Source of the DNA: Vulcanimicrobiota bacterium
GTDB taxonomy: Bacteria > Vulcanimicrobiota > Vulcanimicrobiia > Vulcanimicrobiales > Vulcanimicrobiaceae
Direction: 5' to 3'
Assembly: GCA_030038215.1 (NCBI GenBank)
Contig: JASHPI010000039.1
Location: 1 to 37,871, forward strand
Length of the DNA: 37,871 bases
Part shown: piece after piece, positions 29,316 through 37,020 of the stretch
Layout: every line of letters begins with the position of its first letter
Numbering within the stretch: position 1 is the first letter of the stretch
Notes under the pieces: generated by a model
Told to the model about the DNA's origin: nothing
Seen by the model: the letters and a program-made list of their open reading frames with translations, nothing else
The model's database searches: none
Position numbers and translations under genes: made by a program

Positions 29316-30656
29316 ATGCCGTCAGATTTCGACGTGTTGGTCGTCGGGGGAGGCAATGCAGGGTGTGCTGCAGCGATCGCCGCGGCGCGCCATGGCGCGC
29401 GAACGCTTCTGGCCGAACGCTACGGTTTTCTCGGCGGCACGGCAACCGCGGCGATGGTCGGACCATGGATGACCTTTCACTCGGGGCGCGAGCGCATCGT
29501 CGGCGGAATCGCGCAGGAGATCGTGGAGCGCTTGATGCGCAAGGGCGCTTCGCCCGGCCATCTTCCCGACACGTCGGATTACGTTGCGACGATCACGCCC
29601 TTCGATCCGGAAGTGCATAAATCTCTGCTCTTGGAGATGATGCACGAAGCCGGCGTCACGCTCTTGCTGCACGCGTACGTGCTCGCCGCTCGAGTCGAAG
29701 GCGAGCGCGTCACCGGCGCCGGCTTTGCGACGGTGGGCGGGACCCGTGAATGCCGCGGCAACGTCGTCATCGATGCAACCGCCGATGCCTTCGTTGCGGC
29801 CTCGGCGGGCGTCCCCACGCAACAAGGCGACGAACGCGGACGCGTGCAGCCGGCGAGCCTGATGCTTCGCTTGAGCCACGTCGATCTGGCGGAGCTGTCG
29901 GCCTACGTTCGCGAGCATCCGGAGGAGATGCGCTCGTCGCTGCCGGTGCCCGAGCGCACGGCGGGCGCGCTCACTGCGGTTGCGGGACTCTATTCGCTTT
30001 GGGAGCGCGCTCGGGCCGACGGTTTGGTCGGGATCCCGCGCGAGCTCGTCTCGTTCTTTATTTCGCCCTATCCCGACGAGGTTACGGTGAACATGACGCG
30101 CGTCGTCGACATCGATCCGCTCGACCCCGACGACTTGACGCGAGCTGAGGTTGAGTCGCGCCTGCAAGCGATGCAACTGCTGGAGTTCTTTCGTCAGCGC
30201 GTTCCGGGATTCGGCAATGCTCGCATCGCCGCTACCGGCACGCAAGTCGGCATTCGCGAATCGCGCCGCATCGTCGGCCGCTACACACTCACGCGCGAGG
30301 ACGTGCTGCAGGCGCGCCACTTCGACGACGCGGTCGCGCGCAGCGCCTACCCAATCGATCTCCACAATCCCAGCGGCGCCGGCACGACCACACACCGGCT
30401 GGCGCCTGGCGAAAGCTACGAAATTCCATATCGATGCCTCGTGCCGGTGAACCGCGAGCAGCTGCTCGTCGCCGGGCGCTGCATTTCGACCACGCACGAA
30501 GCATTGGCTTCGACGCGTCTGACGCCGACCGTCATGACGCTCGGTCAAGCCGCCGGCACGGCGGCCGCATTGGCGTCGCAAGAGCGCGTGGCGGTCGGCG
30601 ACGTCGATACTAGCGAGCTGCGAGCGCGCCTAATCGCCGACGGCGTGCTCCTATGA
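29316..30656 (+). CDS. FAD-dependent oxidoreductase (PF12831-type)
   Basis: A 446-residue flavoprotein of the FAD_oxidored family. The Rossmann dinucleotide motif is at the N-terminus (DVLVVGGGNAGCAAAIAAAR), followed by FLGGTATAAMVGPWM, typical of this family, and a C-terminal FAD-binding end (VAGRCISTTHEALASTRLTP, VMTLGQAAGTAAAL). The ORF track begins at 29253; the ATG at 29316 directly before the Rossmann fold is preferred. Members are found in sugar and glycan utilisation loci of several phyla and may oxidise sugar hydroxyls, but no substrate is proven in general. The stop overlaps the ATG of the HExxH protein (ATGA); kinase and NanE follow in the same chain, so it probably acts on an amino sugar or a derivative. 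Confidence 0.88.
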   Translation: MPSDFDVLVVGGGNAGCAAAIAAARHGARTLLAERYGFLGGTATAAMVGPWMTFHSGRERIVGGIAQEIVERLMRKGASPGHLPDTSDYVATITPFDPEVHKSLLLEMMHEAGVTLLLHAYVLAARVEGERVTGAGFATVGGTRECRGNVVIDATADAFVAASAGVPTQQGDERGRVQPASLMLRLSHVDLAELSAYVREHPEEMRSSLPVPERTAGALTAVAGLYSLWERARADGLVGIPRELVSFFISPYPDEVTVNMTRVVDIDPLDPDDLTRAEVESRLQAMQLLEFFRQRVPGFGNARIAATGTQVGIRESRRIVGRYTLTREDVLQARHFDDAVARSAYPIDLHNPSGAGTTTHRLAPGESYEIPYRCLVPVNREQLLVAGRCISTTHEALASTRLTPTVMTLGQAAGTAAALASQERVAVGDVDTSELRARLIADGVLL

Positions 30657-30961
30657 GCCCGCGCGCTCTCGCCCGATCGTACGGCGTCGCCATTCGCTTT
30701 GTCGATCTGGGCAGTTGGGGATCCGTCGAGCTGTGCTCCGAATACGATCCGGCCGGTCCGGAGATTCGCATCAACCGTCGGATCGTCGAGCGCCTGCGCG
30801 GGCACGCGCTGCGCGAGTTCGTCGTGACCGCGATCGGGCACGAGCTTTACCACCACCGCGAGCAGATCGGCGAGGTCGCCAAAATCATCGGCCGCGCGGC
30901 GCGTGAATCGGCGGCCGATCGCTTCGCGCGCGCGCTCGCGCGCAACGTGCACCCGCGGTGA
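30653..30961 (+). CDS. minimal HExxH metallopeptidase-like protein
   Basis: A 102-residue soluble protein that looks like a stripped-down zincin of the ImmA/IrrE style. The core is GPEIRINRRIVERL followed by AIGHELYHHRE: His63-Glu64-x-x-His67 fits the zinc-binding HExxH, and Glu85 in ARESAADRFA fits the third ligand. The layout (strand, helix with HExxH, Glu-containing helix ending in FARAL) matches the family, but ImmA/IrrE proteins are usually larger. It may be a small protease that cleaves a regulator, or a non-proteolytic metal protein. It is embedded by 4-base overlaps between the FAD oxidoreductase and the kinase (ATGA and GTGA), so it is an integral part of this operon. Confidence 0.72.
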   Translation: MSPRALARSYGVAIRFVDLGSWGSVELCSEYDPAGPEIRINRRIVERLRGHALREFVVTAIGHELYHHREQIGEVAKIIGRAARESAADRFARALARNVHPR

Positions 30962-31866
30962 AGTACGCCGCGGGCATCGATGGAGGGCAGAGCTCGACCG
31001 TTGCCGTCATCGGCGACGAAGGCGGACGCATTCTCGGGAGCGGACGCGCCGGTCCGGCCGACGAGATCGGCGCCGGACCCGAGTCGTCGCAGCTACACGA
31101 TGCGCTGCGCGCGGCCCTCGACGACGCCCGTGCCCGCGCGGGATTGCCGGAGGAGACGGTCTTTGCCGCGGTCGTGGCCGGCGTGAGCGGCTATCGCGGC
31201 CACGTGTACGGCCGCGCGCCCGACCTGCCGGCAGAGCGTTTCGTTTTGATGCACGACGCGCCGATCGCCCTGGCCGGGGCGCTGGCCGGTGAGCCCGGCG
31301 TCGTGGTGATCTCCGGAACGGGCTCGGTGATCTATGCGCGCGACGTACACGGAACAGCGCAGACCCTCGGCGGATGGGGATTTCTCTTCGGCGACGAGGG
31401 GAGCGCGTTTTGGATTGCGCGCGAAGCGCTGGCGCTGCTGATGCGTAGGCACGACGAAAGCGCCGGCATTCTCGCCGCTGAGACGCAGGCGGCATGCGAG
31501 TTCTTCGGCGTGCGATCGCTGCGCGAGCTGGCCCACGCGTTCTACCACGGAGCGCTGACGCGCGATCGGCTGGCCGCGTTCGCGCCGGCGGTGTTGCGCT
31601 TTGACTCCTTGCGGGCGATCGCGGACGCCGGCGCCGGCCGGCTCGCGGTACTGGCGCAGCGGGCGATCGACGCGGGCGCGCCGCCCACCGTCGCGTTCAT
31701 CGGCGGCACGTTCGCCGACGCGGCTTTCCGCGAGCGCGTGAGCGCGCGCATTTGCGAAGCGATCCCCGCGGCGCAGATCGTGCCGCCGCGCTACCAGCCG
31801 GCGGCGGGAGCGCTGCTGCTCGCCTACCGCGAGCTTGGAGTTCACCGGCAGGAGTTGGACGCGTGA
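30958..31866 (+). CDS. BadF/BcrA-type kinase, probable N-acetylglucosamine kinase
   Basis: A 302-residue ASKHA-fold ATPase of the BadF/BadG/BcrA/BcrD group, which includes mammalian-type GlcNAc kinase and several bacterial amino-sugar kinases. Phosphate-1 motif: YAAGIDGGQSSTVAVIGDEG. Phosphate-2 and sugar-binding region: VVISGTGSVIYARD then LGGWGFLFGDEGSAFWI, a combination characteristic of the kinase rather than the radical-enzyme activator branch (no Cys-rich Fe-S motif). Length 300 fits. Starts with GTG overlapping the HExxH gene by four bases; its stop overlaps the nanE GTG. Next to NanE and downstream of GH20, the expected reaction is ATP-dependent phosphorylation of GlcNAc (or ManNAc/MurNAc) at C6. 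Substrate choice is inferred from context. Confidence 0.85.
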   Translation: MKYAAGIDGGQSSTVAVIGDEGGRILGSGRAGPADEIGAGPESSQLHDALRAALDDARARAGLPEETVFAAVVAGVSGYRGHVYGRAPDLPAERFVLMHDAPIALAGALAGEPGVVVISGTGSVIYARDVHGTAQTLGGWGFLFGDEGSAFWIAREALALLMRRHDESAGILAAETQAACEFFGVRSLRELAHAFYHGALTRDRLAAFAPAVLRFDSLRAIADAGAGRLAVLAQRAIDAGAPPTVAFIGGTFADAAFRERVSARICEAIPAAQIVPPRYQPAAGALLLAYRELGVHRQELDA

Positions 31867-32540
31867 GCCTGCTGGAGTCGCTGCGCGGCGGCCTGATCGT
31901 CTCGGTGCAGGCGTGGGAAGGCTCCGCGCTCGACGATCCGCACGTGATCGCCGCGATGGCGCGGGCCGCGCAAGAGAGCGGCGCGGTCGCGGTTCGCATC
32001 GCCGGCGCCGAGCATTTGCGCGCGGTGCGCGCGCGCGTCGAGCTGCCCATCATCGGTCTGATCAAGCGCCGCTATCGCGGCTTTGAACCGTACATCACGC
32101 CGACGCTTGAAGAGGTGGGCGCGGTCGCGGCCGCCGGCGCCGACCTGGTTGCCTTCGACGCGACCGCCCGTGCGCGTCCGGACGCGCTCGGTTTGGACCG
32201 GCTGATCGATGCGATTCACGCAGCCGAACTCATCGCTTTGGCTGATTGCGCGACGACCGCCGATGCGCTATGCGCGCGCGACCTGGGCGCCGATGCCGTC
32301 GCGACGACGCTTTGCGGCTACACTGCGCAGACCAAGGACCATCCTCTGCCGGCGCTCGACCTCGTGCGCGAGTTCGCGCAGCTCAATAGCTTTGCGATCT
32401 GCGAAGGCGGGGTACGCTCGCCGGGCGAGGTCCGCAAAGCGCTCGATGCCGGGGCCGACGCAGTCGTCGTCGGGAGCGCGATCACCAACGTCGACTGGCT
32501 CGTGCGCGAGTTTGCAGGGTCCGCCAACCGGATTTCTTAA
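31863..32540 (+). CDS. nanE: N-acetylmannosamine-6-phosphate 2-epimerase
   Basis: A 225-residue TIM-barrel epimerase that interconverts ManNAc-6-phosphate and GlcNAc-6-phosphate. The catalytic Lys and Glu of the family correspond to Lys68 (PIIGLIKRRYRG) and Glu181 (FAICEGGVRSPGEV). Further marks are LIVSVQAWEGSALDDPHVI at the N-terminus, LVAFDATARARP, and ADAVVVGSAIT at the phosphate-binding end. Length is normal (220-235). The ORF track starts at 31752, but the GTG at 31863 overlaps the kinase stop (GTGA) and is where homology begins. With the kinase it would feed amino sugars into GlcNAc-6-P, but NanA, NanK-type ROK kinase, NagA and NagB are not in the window. The cox operon begins 44 bases downstream. 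Confidence 0.93.
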   Translation: MSLLESLRGGLIVSVQAWEGSALDDPHVIAAMARAAQESGAVAVRIAGAEHLRAVRARVELPIIGLIKRRYRGFEPYITPTLEEVGAVAAAGADLVAFDATARARPDALGLDRLIDAIHAAELIALADCATTADALCARDLGADAVATTLCGYTAQTKDHPLPALDLVREFAQLNSFAICEGGVRSPGEVRKALDAGADAVVVGSAITNVDWLVREFAGSANRIS

Positions 32541-32584
32541 GCAACCCGGGTCCCATTTTGGTACCATAAGTCTGGAGAACTTGC

Positions 32585-33682
32585 TTGGCAGAGCAGAGAG
32601 CGCAGCCTATCGCCGTAGATCGTGGCTTCTGGACCGTCACCCTGGTCTTGGCGGTGCTGGCGGTCGCCTCGATAGTCTTCTGGATTCTGTTCCCGATTAG
32701 CAAATATCTGCCCGAGGCCATCATCACCGCGCGCCAAGTCGACACGATGTTCCGTTTCATGGCCGCGAGCGGCAGCGCGCTCTACGTCTTCATCGTGGGA
32801 TACTTGATCTATTTCTCGATCGCGTTTCGCGCGAAGGCCACCGATCCGCCGGATGCGATCGGCGTGCAGATCCACGACAATCCCAAGCTGGAGTTCTGGT
32901 GGACGCTGCTTCCGGCAATTTTCGTGTTGCTGCTATCCGTCATCAGCGTACGAATTTGGTACGAGATCCTGCTGGAGCCCGAGAACGGCTTGGTCATCCA
33001 AGCGATCGGCCATCAGTTTTACTTCTCGTTCCGCTATCCGAACGTCAACGGTGAGATCACCGACGAGATGCATCTGCCTCTCGGCGAACCGGTCACGCTG
33101 AATTTGACCTCGGCCGACGTCATTCACGGATTTTGGGTGCCAGCGATGCGGCTCAAGAACGACACCGTTCCGGGTTTGGTGACGACGATTCGATTCACGC
33201 CGCAGTTGGCCGGGCGCTACGAGATCATCTGCACGCAGTTCTGCGGCGTGTTGCACAGCCAGATGCACAAGCAGGTGCTGGTGATCGAGGATAGGGCCTC
33301 GTTCGATAAGTGGTATCAAGGTTGGCAGCAGCGCAACGCGCACGTCAGCAATGCTTTGCCCGCCGCGCCCGGGCAGGCGATCTCACTGCAAGGCGGCGAC
33401 GCGGCAGCCGGCAAGACGCTCTTCGCGCAGAAGTGCACCGCTTGTCACAAGCTTGCGCCCTTCGATCAGCGACTCGTCGGCCCGGGTTTGCAGGGCGTGC
33501 TGCACGATCCGGCTCATCCCAACCTCGTCAACGGCAAGCCGGCGACGCCCGAGAACGTGGCCGGGATCCTGCAGAACGGCTTCACGGGCAGTCTGGGGAC
33601 GATGCCCAATGCGAGCGCAAACGGCCTGTCATCGCAAGACATCGCCAACTTGGTCGCGTTCTTGAATACACTGAAATTATGA
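32585..33682 (+). CDS. coxB: caa3-type cytochrome c oxidase subunit II with fused cytochrome c
   Basis: A 365-residue subunit II. Two to three membrane segments (about 14-36, 61-82, 105-125) are followed by the cupredoxin domain with the binuclear CuA site: His181 (DVIHGFWVPAM) and Cys216, Cys220, His224 and Met227 (CTQFCGVLHSQM). After a linker comes a cytochrome c domain with heme motif CTACH (284-288) and a candidate axial Met in LGTMPNASANG. The fused heme makes this a caa3 oxidase that accepts electrons from a soluble or membrane cytochrome c. TTG start (32585) with GGAGA about eight bases upstream. coxA follows after 16 bases. It starts 44 bases after nanE; a separate promoter is not obvious. 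Confidence 0.95.
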   Translation: MAEQRAQPIAVDRGFWTVTLVLAVLAVASIVFWILFPISKYLPEAIITARQVDTMFRFMAASGSALYVFIVGYLIYFSIAFRAKATDPPDAIGVQIHDNPKLEFWWTLLPAIFVLLLSVISVRIWYEILLEPENGLVIQAIGHQFYFSFRYPNVNGEITDEMHLPLGEPVTLNLTSADVIHGFWVPAMRLKNDTVPGLVTTIRFTPQLAGRYEIICTQFCGVLHSQMHKQVLVIEDRASFDKWYQGWQQRNAHVSNALPAAPGQAISLQGGDAAAGKTLFAQKCTACHKLAPFDQRLVGPGLQGVLHDPAHPNLVNGKPATPENVAGILQNGFTGSLGTMPNASANGLSSQDIANLVAFLNTLKL

Positions 33683-33698
33683 TAAAATCGAAGGTAGC

Positions 33699-35375
33699 AT
33701 GTCAGTAGCAGCGGTCCACAGCGGCGGCATCGCCGATCACATCCACCCCGAGCCGCAGGGGTTTATCCGAAGATACGTTTTCTCGCTCGATCACAAGATC
33801 ATCGGCATCCAATACCTGGTTACCGGCTTTGTCTTCTTCATGCTCTCGGGATTGCTGGCCGAGACGATCCGCACCCAGCTGCTTAATCCTAATGGCGGTT
33901 TCGTTTCGCCCGAAACCTACAACGAAGTCTACAGCATACACGGAAGCGCGATGGTTTGGCTGGTCGTCATCCCGCTGCTGACCGGCGGCTTCGGCAATCT
34001 CGTTTTCCCGGTTCAGATCGGCGCTCGCGACGTGGCATTTCCATGGCTCAACATGCTGAGCTTCTGGATCTTTCCGGTCTCGGGCTTGATGCTCTTCTCG
34101 TCGTTTCTGATGGGCGCCCCCACCGCAGGCTGGATGGAGTATCCGCCGGTTTCGCTGCAGGGTCAAGCCGGAACCTCGATGTGGGCCGCGGCCATCTTCC
34201 TGGTCGGCGTCAGCTCGACGATGACTGGGTTGAACTTCCTTGTGACGATCTTGAAGATGCGTGCACCCGGCATGACCTTCACGCGGATGCCGCTCTTCGT
34301 CTGGGGACAGTTCGCGACCGCGCCGCTGCTGATGATCGCGACGACGGCGCTGGCCGCGGCGCTGGCCGCGCTTTTCATCAACCGCGAGTTCGGAGTGCCG
34401 TTTTACGATCCGACCAAAGGCGGCAGCCCGGTGATGTGGCAGCACATGTTCTGGTTCTATTCGCATCCGGCCGTCTACATCATGATCCTGCCGGCCTTCG
34501 GCATTATCTCCGAGGTGCTGCCGACGTTCGCGCGCAAGTCGATCTTCGGCTACAAGATGATCGCCTTCTCGTCGGCTGCGATCGCTTTGCTGGGTTTCAT
34601 GGTTTGGGCCCATCACATGTTCACATCGGGCCTGGCGCCGTTCTTGCAGCTGCCCTTCATGATCCTCACCTACATCATCGGCGTGCCGACCGGAATCAAG
34701 ATCTTCTCCTGGACGGCAACCCTGTGGGGCGGAAAGATCCACTATTCGACCGCGATGCTCTTTGCGATCGGGTTCGTGGCGTTGTTCACGCTCGGCGGGA
34801 TCACCGGCATCTTCCTGGCCGCGATTCCGTTCGATCTCCACGTGCACGGAACGTACTTCATCGTAGGCCACATCCATTACGTGCTGGTCGGGGGAAGCAT
34901 GATGGGCATCTTCGCCGGGATGTATTATTGGTTCCCGAAAATGTCCGGGCGATTATTGAACGAGACGCTCGGCAAGTGGCATTTCTGGCTGTTCTTCATC
35001 GGCTTCAACGGCACGTTCATACCGATGCACTGGCTTGGGATGCTCGGCATGCCGCGCGAAGTCGCGACCTACGATCCGCAATTCACGTTTTGGAACCGCT
35101 TCGAGACGTTTGCGTCGTATCTGATGACGTTCGCCATCTTGATCTTCTTCGTGAACATCATCTGGAGCATCCGATATGGAAAGAAGGCCGGCGCCAATCC
35201 GTGGGGCGCACGAACCCTCGAGTGGCAAGTTCCATCGCCGCCGCACTATTACAACTTCAAGCACGTTCCGACCGTCTACGGCTTGCCGTACGACTTCTCG
35301 CAGCCGCTGCCCTATAAGGGCCTCGAAGAGGAGCTGACGGACTCGCCGCCTGCGGTCGCGGCGGGGGCGCACTGA
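33699..35375 (+). CDS. coxA: cytochrome c oxidase subunit I, A2-type
   Basis: A 558-residue heme-copper oxidase core subunit with 12 or more helices. Metal ligands are visible: low-spin heme His81 (YSIHGSAMVW) and His393 (DLHVHGTYF region); CuB ligands His256, His305 and His306; cross-linked Tyr260; high-spin heme ligand His391 area. Helix VI reads FYSHPAVYIMILP: the glutamate of A1 enzymes (HPEVY) is Ala258, with the Tyr-Ser pair (254-255) just before, the hallmark of A2 oxidases such as Rhodothermus caa3. K-channel Lys334 (PTGIKIFSW) and the D-channel entry Asp111 (GARDVAFPWLN) are kept. ATG at 33699 preceded by AAGGTAG. coxC starts on its last base (TGATG). Confidence 0.96.
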   Translation: MSVAAVHSGGIADHIHPEPQGFIRRYVFSLDHKIIGIQYLVTGFVFFMLSGLLAETIRTQLLNPNGGFVSPETYNEVYSIHGSAMVWLVVIPLLTGGFGNLVFPVQIGARDVAFPWLNMLSFWIFPVSGLMLFSSFLMGAPTAGWMEYPPVSLQGQAGTSMWAAAIFLVGVSSTMTGLNFLVTILKMRAPGMTFTRMPLFVWGQFATAPLLMIATTALAAALAALFINREFGVPFYDPTKGGSPVMWQHMFWFYSHPAVYIMILPAFGIISEVLPTFARKSIFGYKMIAFSSAAIALLGFMVWAHHMFTSGLAPFLQLPFMILTYIIGVPTGIKIFSWTATLWGGKIHYSTAMLFAIGFVALFTLGGITGIFLAAIPFDLHVHGTYFIVGHIHYVLVGGSMMGIFAGMYYWFPKMSGRLLNETLGKWHFWLFFIGFNGTFIPMHWLGMLGMPREVATYDPQFTFWNRFETFASYLMTFAILIFFVNIIWSIRYGKKAGANPWGARTLEWQVPSPPHYYNFKHVPTVYGLPYDFSQPLPYKGLEEELTDSPPAVAAGAH

Positions 35376-35986
35376 TGGCCGTCGCATCGCTCGCGCCCGA
35401 CGCCGGAGAGGTCGATCAGCTCTATATCGAGACCCGGGAGCTGCGGCTGCAGGGATTTCTCTTCTTCCTGATCAGCGACTGCGTGCTCTTCTCGTCGTTC
35501 ATTTTTGCCTATCTCTACATGCGTAACAGCGGGCAGGGATGGCCGCCGCCCGGGGTTCAGCGCCTGGACGTTGCCTTTGCCGCCTGGAACTCGGTCGTGC
35601 TCTTCGGTTCTGGCGCCACGATGCATTACGCGCTCGAGAATTTCAAGTACGGGCACTTCATGCGGTACATGTGGTTTCTGTTGGCAACGATCGTCCTCGG
35701 CGTAATGTTCCTCGGCGGTCAAGCCTACGAATACAATCACTTGATCTTCGGCGAGCACGTGACGTGGGCGGGAAGCGGCATCTTCGGCGCGTCCTTTTTC
35801 ACGCTGACCGGCATGCACGGTTTCCACGTCTTCATCGGCGTTTGCTACCTCACGGTGCTGGTGCTGCAGTCGGCGGCCGGCGTCTATACGCGAGGAAAAT
35901 ATTTCGGGATCACCGCCGGCACGCTCTACTGGCACTTCGTCGACGTGATCTGGGTTGTGCTTTTCTCGATCTTCTATCTGCTGTAA
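35375..35986 (+). CDS. coxC: cytochrome c oxidase subunit III
   Basis: A 203-residue membrane protein with five predicted helices, fitting the five-helix subunit III of caa3-type oxidases. Marks include LRLQGFLFFLISDCVLFSSF, GFHVFIGVCYLTVLVLQ, and the C-terminal YWHFVDVIWVVLFSIFYLL, which is the conserved W-H-F-V-D-x-x-W motif of this subunit. It stabilises subunit I and supports proton uptake. The ATG begins at the last base of the coxA stop (TGATG), so it is translationally coupled. A 70-residue membrane protein follows 14 bases later after AAGGAG. Confidence 0.94.
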   Translation: MAVASLAPDAGEVDQLYIETRELRLQGFLFFLISDCVLFSSFIFAYLYMRNSGQGWPPPGVQRLDVAFAAWNSVVLFGSGATMHYALENFKYGHFMRYMWFLLATIVLGVMFLGGQAYEYNHLIFGEHVTWAGSGIFGASFFTLTGMHGFHVFIGVCYLTVLVLQSAAGVYTRGKYFGITAGTLYWHFVDVIWVVLFSIFYLL

Positions 35987-36000
35987 GGAGCGCGCACGAA

Positions 36001-36212
36001 TGAATGCGGCCATAATCGAGCGGCTCGGGGCGGTGATCGCGGGAATCGTGGTTGCGGTTGTCGCCTTCTACGCGCTCTACAAGGATTGGAATTCAACCGG
36101 CGTCGAGAACCAAGTCTTCAAGCTGATGCTGCTGTTGCTCGGAATCGGCGCCATCTTAGCGCTCTTGGCCGGCCTCAACGTGGTCGGCTTCGCGCCTCCG
36201 GTGAAGTCGTGA
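36001..36212 (+). CDS. small two-helix membrane protein in cox operon
   Basis: A 70-residue protein with two hydrophobic helices (about 9-30, LGAVIAGIVVAVVAFYALY, and 41-62, LMLLLLGIGAILALLAGL) joined by a short charged loop (KDWNSTGVENQ). The ORF track begins at 35955 within coxC; the ATG at 36001 with AAGGAG about 12 bases upstream is the supported start. The size and place behind coxC suggest a subunit IV-like or assembly protein of the oxidase, but its sequence does not match CoxD/CtaF families that I can name. Its stop overlaps the GTG of the next gene (GTGA). Confidence 0.75.
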
Positions 36213-36406
36213 TCGTACGCGAGGACGAGCGTCTGGATTTCAGCAAGGTCCCGGAGAGCCGCGGCATTCCGCCGTTTCTCTATCGCGTTGTGGCGATCGG
36301 CATTCTCGTCATCTTCGCGATCGGCGGTTCGGTGGTTTTGATGTCCGGTTACGGCCACCATTGGCCGTCCGAAACGACGCTGCGTATCCCGCTCGAGAAC
36401 CACTAG
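36209..36406 (+). CDS. small single-helix membrane protein in cox operon
   Basis: A 65-residue protein: a charged cytosolic N-terminus (IVREDERLDFSKVPESRG), one membrane helix (about 22-46, FLYRVVAIGILVIFAIGGSV) and a periplasmic tail with two His (SGYGHHWPSETTLRIPLENH). The ORF track starts at 36086; the GTG at 36209 overlapping the previous stop by four bases is preferred. Tight coupling makes it part of the cox operon, probably a small oxidase subunit or copper/heme assembly factor; the His pair is suggestive but unproven. The operon ends here; no clear terminator was found in the 17 bases before the convergent gene. Confidence 0.72.
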   Translation: MIVREDERLDFSKVPESRGIPPFLYRVVAIGILVIFAIGGSVVLMSGYGHHWPSETTLRIPLENH

Positions 36407-36423
36407 CCGCCGCGAAGGGAGCG

Positions 36424-37020
36424 CTACAGGTCGGCTTGGCGGCCGTGGCGGCTGGCGATGCCGATCGCCAGCAACGGCAGCTCGTCATCGGGTAACAATC
36501 CGGTCGGCTTGCCGTCGATTTTGTGAATCCCGGCGTAGACCGAAAACTCGACCATGGCCGGAATCGTGCGGTTGGGTAGGCGTTTGCGCCCGAGCCATTC
36601 CCACTCACACGCGACCGACTGATCGGCAAAGAGTGCGGCGACGTAGCCGCAGGCGTCGAGCTCGGAGTGCTCGTCGGGTTCACGATAGCGCACGTAGCCG
36701 TCGAGGATGTAGATCGGCTTGAAGGTTTGGAAATAAGCCACGACCGGAGCGACGAGCACGGCGACGAAATAGCCCGCAAAGGCGATCATCCCCAACGCGA
36801 AGATCCACGCAATCTTGATCAAGCTCGCATCGTCCGCAACGTGGTGCGCGCGGTAGACGATGCCCCAGGTGAGCGCGCCCATGAAAAGCATCCCGAGCAG
36901 CGGCTCGACGGCCAGGGCGAAGCGCCCGGTCAAGCCGCGCCAGACGATGGCCCGCTCGCGCTGCGTCCACGGACGCTGCGCGAGCTGGCGCGCTCGCCGG
37001 TCGAACTCGCGGAACTTCAT
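36424..37020 (-). CDS. two-helix membrane protein of unknown function
   Basis: A 198-residue protein with a basic N-terminus (MKFREFDRRARQLAQRPWTQ), two membrane helices (about 33-56 and 70-95, AWIFALGMIAFAGYFVAVLV) and a cytosolic C-terminal half of about 100 residues with strand-like segments such as YILDGYVRYREPDEHSELDA and IPAMVEFSVYAGIHKIDG. I do not recognise the family. It starts on the overlapping ATGA at the acyl-CoA dehydrogenase stop, so it is co-translated with that gene, and it converges on the cox operon. Confidence 0.7.
   Translation of the reverse strand: MKFREFDRRARQLAQRPWTQRERAIVWRGLTGRFALAVEPLLGMLFMGALTWGIVYRAHHVADDASLIKIAWIFALGMIAFAGYFVAVLVAPVVAYFQTFKPIYILDGYVRYREPDEHSELDACGYVAALFADQSVACEWEWLGRKRLPNRTIPAMVEFSVYAGIHKIDGKPTGLLPDDELPLLAIGIASRHGRQADL

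Noticed and set aside
29322-30581. 419-residue minus-strand ORF opposite the FAD oxidoreductase
   Set aside because: Antisense shadow; the plus strand has a full Rossmann fold and operon overlaps.
33702-34877. 391-residue minus-strand ORF opposite coxA
   Set aside because: Antisense shadow made of low-complexity charged residues; long only because of GC-rich codon bias.
33956-35317. 453-residue plus-strand ORF
   Set aside because: Out-of-frame shadow of coxA with Arg/His/Asp-rich composition and no domain; coxA is unambiguous.
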